DNA of 64,000 nt, taken from Brassica napus. Its lineage: Eukaryota; Streptophyta; Magnoliopsida; Brassicales; Brassicaceae. The DNA lies in NCBI RefSeq assembly GCF_020379485.1, contig NC_063448.1, positions 10,501,726-10,565,725 of the forward strand. Direction: 5' to 3'. The position numbers and the translations under genes are program-made. Of this stretch, positions 56,187 through 64,000 are shown piece by piece. Under the pieces are notes generated by a model. It was not told where the DNA came from. It did no database searches and saw only the letters and a list, made by a program, of their open reading frames with translations. The stretch's first letter is position 1, and each line of letters opens with the position of its first letter.

Positions 56187-57843
56187 AATCTCCATTTATA
56201 AATATTTGAAAGTCAACGTACACGCTGGAATTCCTGTAAATAAAATAAACGTCTGAAATATAAATAACATAAACGATATATAGAAGCCCAAAGGCCCAAA
56301 AACGATAAAACGATAAAAGTGATAGAAGTCCAAAGCCCGATAGTAGTAAAAACCCAAAAGCCCAAAAGCCCAAAAGCACCGGTCCGATATAATCACTCCT
56401 GCTCATCGGTCTCACCTGGGAAAGAAGGAGGGGTGAGCGATAGGGGAATCGCCCAGTGAGGTATGGGATGCTAAACCGCAAACCACAAACCACTGACTCA
56501 GTTCATAGCACTACAATTATGTAGGCCTAGCTCTAGCATGAGACAATCACGGTACCTATTACACCACACAGAACAATCAATATATGTCCAGTGGACTAGA
56601 CATGCTACAACCAATGTGATGATAGCATACCGCATTTCCTCATAAGGATATAAATATATATAACTCTACAAGCGTCGTAAGTACAGTAGTCCACTCTGTA
56701 CCCCCGCAATCTCCACAAACAAGTGGCCTAGTACAAACGTCTCTGTACCCCGCTAAACATACGGCCTAGTACAGATATCTCCGTACCCTGTGATCTCTCA
56801 AACAGGCGGCCTAGTACAAACGTCTATGTACCCCGCAAATCCCGCGGCTAGTGCAGACACCTCTGCACCCCGCAATCTCAACACATGGACTCACATATAT
56901 ACATATATATATATATATATATAACAGTTCTTAACATCAAATCATTTCAATCAATCGTTGAATCCTCTATTATCATATTTCCGGTTTAACAATCAATATC
57001 AATAATGAACAACTAAGACTCTCAAACAGACTCGATTCACAGAGACGGATCATGTTTCGAAACTAAACTTTCCATAATGGTAGTACTAAACTAGCTCGGG
57101 ATTTAAACGAAGAAGCCCTCACTTTAGCAATGAAGAGAAGTGGTATCTATAAACTCCAACTGCTTAAATAGACTCCAAATCTGAAACCATGGCGAAAAAT
57201 CGAGTGAGAACGCTCTTCAAACGGTTTAAAACGGGTCCGGTCGAAGTCTGCGGAAAAATCAACTCGCTGGTCAAATGTCAACCCTGTCAACCCGGTCAAT
57301 CCTTGACCAGAAATCAATTTAACCTAACCGGCCGGTTAACCCTAACCGATTTTGAATTTAATTTAAACCGGTCAACGAGTTGACTCACCGAGTCACCGGC
57401 GAGTCACGGCGGCCGGCGGCGTTCCCGCGGCGAGTCACGGTCAGCGACGGCGAGTCACGGCGGTCCGCCGGTGGTCTGGCGGCGGAGGAAGGTGGCGAAT
57501 GCGGTGGTGACGACTTCCGGCGGCGGCGCGTGAACTCACGCGCCCGCAGAGACGAAACTTCTGGAGGCTCTAGCGGCTTCGTCCGGACTCCAATTGTGGC
57601 GTGTTCGGTGGCTAAGGCTTCGTCTCGACGAGGGGAACACGATGGTGTCTTTGCATGCGCGAGATTCTCAACGGTTAGAGAGATATGCCCGATTTACTGA
57701 ACGGGCGAAAACAAAGCTCAAGAAGGTGGCGGTTTCCGGCGATTCTCAAGCTTGGCGAAGTCTCGGCGTATGGTGGCTCCGACGATCTTTGGTGGCTCCA
57801 CTTCAAAGGTTTCCCATCTTTTCTTGTTCTTGAACTCTCTCTC

Positions 57844-57879
<36 letters not shown>

Positions 57880-58016
57880 CTAACTTCTGATTTTTCTCTT
57901 GCAGGAGGATAAAACAATGAGGATGGAGTATTTATAGACAAAAAATTTTAGGCCTTGATGTATTGCTCGGATCTTAGCCGGCTAACGAGTTCCGAGACCG
58001 GAATCGGGTCGTTAGA
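56184..58016 (-). mobile_element. Probable solo LTR or LTR-like segment
   Basis: The segment begins TGAAATCTCC next to the LINE break. Read from the other side on the minus strand, it starts near TCTAACGACCCGATTCCGG, has a TATA-like TCTATAAATACTCC (57925-57938), a transcript-like GA-rich part and a long A29 run, then GC-rich sequence and a set of short repeats. It has no coding domain. The shape suggests a Gypsy-type LTR read on the minus strand, but I found no matching second LTR and no target duplication, so the ends are provisional. Confidence 0.4.
56690..56880. repeat. Degenerate tandem repeat, about 40-48 bp units
   Basis: Four to five units share 'ggcctagtacaaacgtctctg' type cores followed by 'taccccgc' and a variable tail (cores near 56728, 56765, 56808 and 56852). 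The units vary in length and sequence, so the array is old. It lies within the LTR-like segment. Confidence 0.8.
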
Positions 58017-59210
58017 GAAACATTTTTAATTTCCAGAACCTTAACGCAACAACAGCTACAGTGTTCGTAACAGACCGTGCGCATATACATGATCCAGACA
58101 CTTTCTGGTGGATTTGATGGTTGGAGTGTCGGAATCAAAGAAGAAGGTCGTGTGGATGTCATTCGACGTGTAGGACGATTCTATCATTTCAAACCTCGCC
58201 AAGTGAACGTTGAGGGTATATCTCTTAACGACGGGACCAGAGATTCAGAAGGCTGTCGCGTGGCAGCTGGTTTGGCTCAGGAATCGCGGGTAGCTGGTTT
58301 CTGTCAGTCTGACTCGTGAAGGGTCATCGATGGCCAGCTTCGAGGATGGAAGAACTGCTCTTCAGTTCGGACAAGCGAAGCTACATTAATATCACCAAGT
58401 AGGTCAATTTCAGGGGAAGTTGTTCTCTGGTTCTCGGAGACAGAGAATGAGGAGGTTTGAGCTTTGTCATCTGGTCAACGTAGGAGTTCGTTTCTCAGCG
58501 ATTCATGTGTTGAAGTGAAGCATTCGCAGTACCGGATAAGTGCCTTATCTGGTAGCTCATTTTGTCTTATCTTGGAGGAGGAGCTGGAGTTGGAGCGTTA
58601 ACTGGAAGCTAAAATCTCAACTAGACTTTTCATGAGATGGTCGGAAGTTCAAGGATTCCTTTAACCTCTGGTTTCAGATCCTATTGAGTTGTGCATCAAT
58701 CCCTTGCAAGGCTAAACAGCCTTAGTTCCTGGTAAGTTTGAATCTTCTGAGGTGGAAACGCACCCCTTTATATTATAGCGGTTGGTCTTGCACGAAACTC
58801 CAACCTGTCGGTACCAACGGCTCCACTCCAGACTGTTAATAGAATTTGAGGATTTTGAGCTGGTTATAGGATAGTTTTGTAGTCTTGTATTGTAATACAG
58901 TAATAGAACTAGGTGTTAAAAGGTCGGTTCATCATGTGTCTTAGGGTGAATTTGTCCCGAGTGAACAAAAGTACAATGGAGGTTTGATTAGTAGCATAAG
59001 ATGATACTAGATCACTCCATTGTTTTGCTGTTGAATCTTGTTTGAAGTCTAATCACGTTAACAATTCTTTAGTGAATGATAAGTTTGAAGTTCAGCCAAA
59101 AAGAAATCTGGGAAATTTGGTATGTTCTTTAGGCATTTTTTGTTTGAGACTCGAGGAGCTTCCTTGTACTTGCTGTACTACACATGTACATCATCATGTA
59201 CGCAACCCTT
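58017..59210. other. Unassigned region between the LTR-like segment and the FLZ relic
   Basis: Sequence of moderate GC content with no frame or domain that I recognise. It may be internal sequence of an LTR element or the 3' part of a decayed transcript unit. I see no supported feature. Confidence 0.3.
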
Positions 59211-59235
59211 GAAGTTTCTTCTTACACAAGCAACA
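59211..59235 (-). pseudogene. Fragment of an FLZ zinc finger gene
   Basis: These 25 bases are identical to 60494-60518 in the FLZ gene and encode CCLCKKKL on the minus strand, the first half of the FLZ zinc finger. The identity fades on both sides. It looks like a remnant of a partial duplication of the neighbouring gene. Confidence 0.55.
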
Positions 59236-59508
59236 TGAATCCTGAACAGACTACTTCCTAGGCCATACCCCATATATAATATCTTCTTTTACGACAAATT
59301 AAATTCATAATATCAAACAAACTGATAATATCATTTTTTTATTAGTGTTTCAAAACACTAACAAAATTATTGTTGTCTGTTTTATCAAGATTATCTATAT
59401 TTTGTTTTGTCTACTTATAGAAAAACTCACAAGCCTACTAATATAATATGGCTTTATGAAAAAATAATACGAACAAACAAACAAGAAAAAAAAAAAGAAA
59501 AATTTGGG

Positions 59509-60128
59509 TTATAATCTAGGGTTGGGCATAAAATCCGTAACCCGAAATCCGAACTGAACCCGAACCGAAAAACCCGATCCGTACCCGATCCGAAATGTAA
59601 AAAATACCTCAATGGATCTTGTAAGGTGTTATAAAACATATCCGAACCCGAAGTGTTATTAACCGAACCCGAACGGATAACCCAAAAATTCGAAAAACCC
59701 GAAAAAATATCCGAAGAAACCGATCCGAATGTCTAAATTAATATACAATATAAATATTTGAAACATAAATATGTACTTCAAATATTCAATTTCATATTTA
59801 TTTGGATATGATACCTAACAATAAGTATTTAAAATTTAAATAAATACCTTAAATACTCCATTATATACAAAGAAATATATATTTCTTATGTTTTATTTTT
59901 GAATTTTAGATTTTACTTTGGATATATCTGAACCGATCCGATATAACCCGAATCCGAATGATATATGGTTACTTTGGATATATCTGAACCGATCCGAAAC
60001 AGTAGTGTTATATCCGAATCTGATCCGTACTTGTAAATTTATTAGAATGAGACCTAGAGAGTGTTACAAAATAGAACCGAAATCCGGAGGACCCGATCCG
60101 AACCCGAACGCGCAGGCCTAGTATAATC
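59509..60128. mobile_element. hAT-like non-autonomous element rich in 'cccgaa'
   Basis: The element 59517-60120 starts TAGGGTTGGGCA and ends CGCAGGCCTA, imperfect inverted repeats of the hAT type. Flanking 8-mers TTATAATC (59509-59516) and GTATAATC (60121-60128) match at seven of eight positions. The interior is filled with degenerate repeats of 'cccgaacc' and 'ccgatccg' and has no transposase. Confidence 0.68.
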
Positions 60129-60255
60129 AATCAACCGCTGATCACAATTCTAAATTAGTAAATCCTTTATATTACGAATATTCCAGCTGGAGAAACTTGT
60201 CCTCCGGTACACCGAGAGCTCAAAACCTCAATGCTTGTCGATTTATGTTGCGCGT

Positions 60256-61037
60256 CTATATATTATCCTCCATTATTCTCACCGATCTACACTCTTTACT
60301 ACAAAACCCTCTAACTCCTCTGCACATTCAATAACAGAAACATCAGTGAATCAATCCTCACTTTTTTTTTTTTTGACAAATCAATCCTCACTTAATATGG
60401 AGTACTAATGTAAAGTTGTGTCTCAAGTTTAACACAAGAAAAAAAGACACGTGGGTAGAGGAGCTTACTTGTACATGTAAATGTCTTTGCCTCGAAGTTT
60501 CTTCTTACACAAGCAACACAAACTCAGAAACTCTTGAGAATCTTTCATCAACACATCTCTCTTCTTCGCCGCTGATTCTTCAGCTGTTTCCGTCGATTTG
60601 TCCAATCTCCGCTCACGACGATCACCCTCCGATCGATCATCACGAAACTCAAACTTTTCGTCGTTGTAATAAACCTTGCTCACGCCATCACGACGACTCG
60701 TGACGCGAGTGTATTCCTCAGAGAGTTCAATCTCCGCCTGAAACTGATTTCTCCGGGGACAATGAACCGGGTTTGATCTGTTCGAACCGGAACCAGAGTA
60801 GTAAACCGGGTTTTGTCTCGACGACGAGATCTCTTGCCGGTTGAGCCTCATGATGCTTCCAGATTTCTCAAGCGCAGCGACGATGCCTAACCCCACTCCA
60901 CCGTCATCGTACCGCTTTGTGCTACCAGGCGACGGCAGCTTCATATCTAAGGGACTTCTCGGACTCGTCGTGAAGTTTCCCGGCGAGATAATGGATCTGT
61001 ATCCCGGGACAACCATGTGGGAATTGCTTAGAAGCAT
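60256..61037 (-). CDS. FCS-like zinc finger (FLZ/DUF581) protein
   Basis: FLZ proteins are plant adaptors that bind SnRK1 kinase subunits. Two exons on the minus strand, 61037-60469 and 60319-60256, give 633 nt, 210 residues. The FLZ domain spans the intron. FLSLCCLCKKKLRGKDIYMYK comes from exon 1, and GVRGFCSKECRSVRIMED from exon 2, completing the C-x2-C and C-x3-C zinc ligands. The N-terminal part is disordered and Ser/Arg-rich, with short motifs such as NFTTSPRSPLDMKL that recur in the family. The intron (60468-60320) carries a micro retro-insertion. The position fits Arabidopsis At1g19200. I am not sure of its FLZ number. Confidence 0.92.
60349..60393 (-). repeat. Micro retro-insertion in the FLZ intron, 15-bp target duplication
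   Basis: AATCAATCCTCACTT occurs at 60349-60363 and 60379-60393. The 15 bases between read on the minus strand as TGTC plus A11. The intact LINE in this window ends in ATGTC plus poly(A), so this may be an extreme 5'-truncated LINE insertion. Confidence 0.75.
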
Positions 61038-62160
61038 AATAAAAAGCTTTAAAAGGAGGAAGCTATATGGAGGAAGAAGGGCAATGGAAGAAAGAAAGGT
61101 TATAGGATGAGTTTTTGATTGTGAAGAAGGAAAGAAGATAACTTGGAGAACCTAAAGAGTAAAGACGTAAAGCCCCTTCGCATATCCGCATTTTTACGGG
61201 TCGGATATTCGCATTTTTCTTGAAAATCTCCTTAAACGGCATCTATGTACGCTTATTATTAAACTCTTATCATCCGTATGCTAATTTATTTTTATTACTG
61301 ACTCTGTTTCATATTAGTTGGTGTTTAAGGTTTTTGCACAATTATTAAAAAAATTGTTAATTTTCATTCATTTTACATTAATTAAACTTAATCAAACCAA
61401 TAAAATTGTTTGATAAAATATAATTGATCAAAAACACCAACAACATTACTCCAATTAAAATTTTACATAGAAATCCGAAAACATTATTTAAGCTAAAACT
61501 AAAACAAAACCTTAAAACACCAGTTAAAATGAAACATCTAAAGAATTATTTCCATCTATGTCTATATATTTACGACCAGGGTTTAATATTATTATTTTGG
61601 TAATTTGAGTTTTAATAGTGGCTACTATGTCCTACATAATCTGGTAACAATATTAGATTACGTGTGTTGAATCATTTTCCAATTCATGTTCGATTAGTCG
61701 TTTGTTTTAATTGGTTAATTTAGTATAGTTTTGTAATAGAACGTCTATGCCCAAGAGAAGAAATGTGAAAAGTACGTGATCTTGTTTTTATCTCGTCTCC
61801 AAGGGTAGCAACAAAGAAAGAAGTTTAGGATAATTAATTTTATTAGAAAACAAATACGTGTGGTTTTGCAACATTGACTTCATGATCAACAGTTCCAACT
61901 TCCAAGACAAAGACTTGTGGATAATTTTTATTTATTTATTTATGAGTTAATGATATTGGAATTCTAAGAACATCATTATCTCAAGCTCTTAAATAAGTCT
62001 CTTAGAATAATTGTGATTTAAAAAAAAAATTGTGATATATACAAGAAACGTCTCCTAATTAGATATCACAAGAAGCGTCTCTTCTCTTCATCTAACTCTT
62101 CCTCTCCATGTCTCTACCGTTTCCATCTCCTTTCTCTCTTCATATTCAATAGGTTTAATC
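61038..62160. other. Upstream region of the FLZ gene
   Basis: AT-rich intergenic DNA with the FLZ promoter on its left side and one MITE (61296-61545). I see no gene. Confidence 0.45.
61296..61545. mobile_element. Stowaway-like MITE, degenerate
   Basis: The left end, TA then CTGACTCTGTTTC with ATATTAGTTGGTGTTT inside, pairs with the right part AAACACCAGTTAAAAT and GAAACATCTAAAG. The inner arms match better than the ends. The right TA is not clear. Confidence 0.55.
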
Positions 62161-63583
62161 TTTGAAAGGTTCTGAAACGAAACACAAAATGGCATCTTCT
62201 TCTAGATCCCAATCTGGGTTTTGTCCTCTCTCGTCGTGTTTATCTCTCGGTAACTTCGTCGAACGGTGTTGATTATATCTTCAATTGCATGATTAGATTT
62301 GATCTAGATTCTTATGTAACTCGATCGTTTGTTTGTGATTGCGAGATCAAGAATCGTAAACAGAGCACACAAGATTTGTTAACCCGGACTTCGTTTCCTA
62401 CTGTCTGGGGAGAGATCGAAACTCTCAAGCAACTTCACTAGAATCAGTATAAAGTTCTGGTAACAACAATACAAGTCTCGATCTAAACACACCGGAGAAG
62501 ACGCGCTGTTTGTTACCTCCGAAATACACCACCGGTAATCGGATCCTGTTACAGCGACGTCACCGGAGTTTCTTCTACTCCAGTTCTCCGATCAATCGCT
62601 CAGGTGAAACTCTTTCTCCTCGATTCTCTCTTTCTGTGAATCGCCTCTTCTCAGCTGATCTTAGTCTGTTACTGGTTCGCAGTCACACCGAAGAAGATAA
62701 TGTCGTTAGGCCAATATAACCGTCAAAACGACGTAGCAGCAAGATTGGGCTTTAGTCAGTTTCGGCCCAAACGAAGAAGGCACTGTTGATGGACTTTACG
62801 GAAATGACCGGAGTCAAGCCCAAAACCCACAAATCTCCACCTCTTGACTTCGGGCAAGGTTCGTGAAAGCCCCTCAGAAGTCTTCTGTCTCTTCTCTCTC
62901 TTGCCGCCGCTTTGCCCCTCCATCTCTATAGACGAGCTCTGACATAAACCACTGAGAAAAACTCACCTTTCTCTGGTGAAACACTTCCCTGTTAACAAGG
63001 TAATAACCTCTGACTCTTCTTTCCTGATATTAACCTGAGAAGTCAAAACTGATGATCTATCGGTCTTCACTGAAGACGAAAGACACACCCTGAAAACCTT
63101 TTCTTTTACTTTTCATGTTTTCGATCTGGGTTTCCACAGCTTGAAGAACCCAGAAAAAAACACCACCACGTTTTCTTTCTAAGGTAACAACTTTCTCAGG
63201 CCCTTTTTATTATTATTCATAACACATTTGATAACTTCAAGGACGTATACTGACCACAGACTTTCCTTTCTCTGTTTCTGAGTTTGCAGACCTGACAAAC
63301 CAAAACTCAAAACACCCACGACGGAAGAATCTCAGATACTCTACCTGAAGCCACAGAACACTGCTGAACAAAGAAACAATCGTTCACCGACGACTCCACC
63401 TCAACCCTCACCACCAGAGATCGATATTGATCTCTCCTTCTGTACGGGTAACTCCCTCTCTATAATCTGAAGTTTACAAATTCTTTTACAGATAGCTCAG
63501 ATGTCTTACAGAACACGAACCATCTCTCCTCTGTTTCTGTATGTTGAGGCGCTTATAGAGTTACCCGGAGCCGATCATCATCC
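62161..63583 (-). other. 3' flank of the right-edge Copia element, probably including its LTR
   Basis: Downstream of the Copia stop codon on the minus strand there is a TATA-like CTCTATAAGCGCC (near 63550) and several hundred bases of leader-like sequence without a long frame. This fits a 3' LTR, but I cannot define its ends or find its partner. A 27-codon plus-strand frame at 62190 (MASSSRSQSGF...) is not supported as a gene. Confidence 0.35.
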
Positions 63584-64000
63584 TTAGCAGATGTTGAGAA
63601 GTTCACAGCAGAGCTGTAACTTAGTACCAGGTTCACATTTCGTCAGAAAATCTGCAGTATTCTTAAATGTATGTATCTTCGCTAGGTTGACGATTCGCTT
63701 AGATACAATATCCATGATTAAATTGAACTGTGTATCCATGTGCTTAGTTCTCTCATGATGTACTGCATTTTTAGATAGGGCTATTGCACTTTGAGAATCA
63801 CAGTGTATCCTTACACTGTCTTGTTGGTAACCTATCTCTGTAATGAAATTCCTTAGCCAAATAGCTTCTTTGACTGCCAATGTTAGAGCCATAAACTCTG
63901 CTTTGGTGGTGGATAAAGCCACCACTGACTGTAGTCCTGACTTCCAGGACACAATATTTCCCCCAACTTTAAACACAATTCCTGAGACTGATCTTTGCTT
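63584..64000 (-). pseudogene. Copia RNase H domain, 3' end of pol, cut by the window edge
   Basis: The minus strand is open from the window edge to the stop at 63584. It shows the Ty1/Copia RNase H pattern: SGIVFKVGGNIVSWKSGLQ, VALSTTKAEFMAL, EAIWLRNFI, CDSQSAIALSKN, HHERTKHMD and a final TKCEPGTKLQLCCELL. The frame is intact as far as seen, so the element could be complete beyond the window. I cannot judge that from here. Confidence 0.88.

Noticed and set aside
44666..56880. Repeat arrays (44666-44740, 56690-56880) as possible CRISPR
   Set aside because: Units are contiguous or degenerate with no regular unique spacers and the genome is eukaryotic.
57189..57700. Plus-strand frames in the GC-rich part of the LTR-like segment
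   Set aside because: They are low-complexity frames over 'gagtcacggcgg' repeats and lack any domain.

Overview
This window is nuclear DNA of a crucifer, most likely Brassica or a close relative. It has AT-rich intergenic DNA, GT-AG introns, plant gene families and a heavy load of plant transposons. Seven intact host genes lie in the same order as my recollection of the Arabidopsis chromosome 1 segment At1g19090 to At1g19200. They are a CRK1/RKF2-type cysteine-rich receptor kinase (6.9-9.4 kb, +), the GHKL ATPase MORC6 (16.5-22.0 kb, +), a VIT/von Willebrand A protein (23.0-26.5 kb, +), mitochondrial COQ9 (40.8-42.0 kb, -), the jasmonate repressor JAZ1 (47.7-49.0 kb, +), the carboxylesterase CXE1 (49.8-50.8 kb, +) and an FCS-like zinc finger protein (60.3-61.0 kb, -). 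The locus names come from memory. The exon structures were built by hand from splice sites and reading frame, and every exon sum is divisible by three.

The space between the genes is mostly transposon. From left to right: a decayed LINE (1-4575); a long-arm inverted-repeat element with a 9-bp target duplication (5.0-6.2 kb); a gag-only Copia element on the minus strand carrying a hAT-type MITE in its zinc-knuckle region (9.7-13.3 kb); a cluster of Stowaway-like MITEs (14.3-15.5 kb); a SINE in the MORC6 5' flank; and a complete, apparently intact LINE with a 16-bp target duplication (27.3-34.0 kb). Then come a probable Helitron carrying fragments of an SFT2-like gene and a DUF223 OB-fold gene (35.0-38.6 kb), a Harbinger transposase relic, a second SINE, a minus-strand LINE end (43.8-44.6 kb), two Tourist-like MITEs either side of JAZ1-CXE1, a LINE of another lineage (52.0-56.2 kb), a probable LTR-type segment (56.2-58.0 kb), a hAT-type element rich in 'cccgaa' (59.5-60.1 kb), and the RNase H end of a Copia element running off the right edge.

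Two broken host genes matter for gene content. A relic of LHCA6 (42.4-42.8 kb) sits between COQ9 and JAZ1, where the Arabidopsis gene would be. A rearranged partial copy of JAZ1, including an inverted piece, lies just beyond CXE1 (50.9-51.2 kb).

The most unusual pattern is a set of very short retro-insertions, 15-33 bases of tail-like sequence plus poly(A), each flanked by a perfect 12-15 base target duplication (4.8, 34.4, 43.15 and 60.35 kb). They look like extreme 5'-truncated LINE/SINE insertions. I found no tRNA gene, rRNA gene or CRISPR array.
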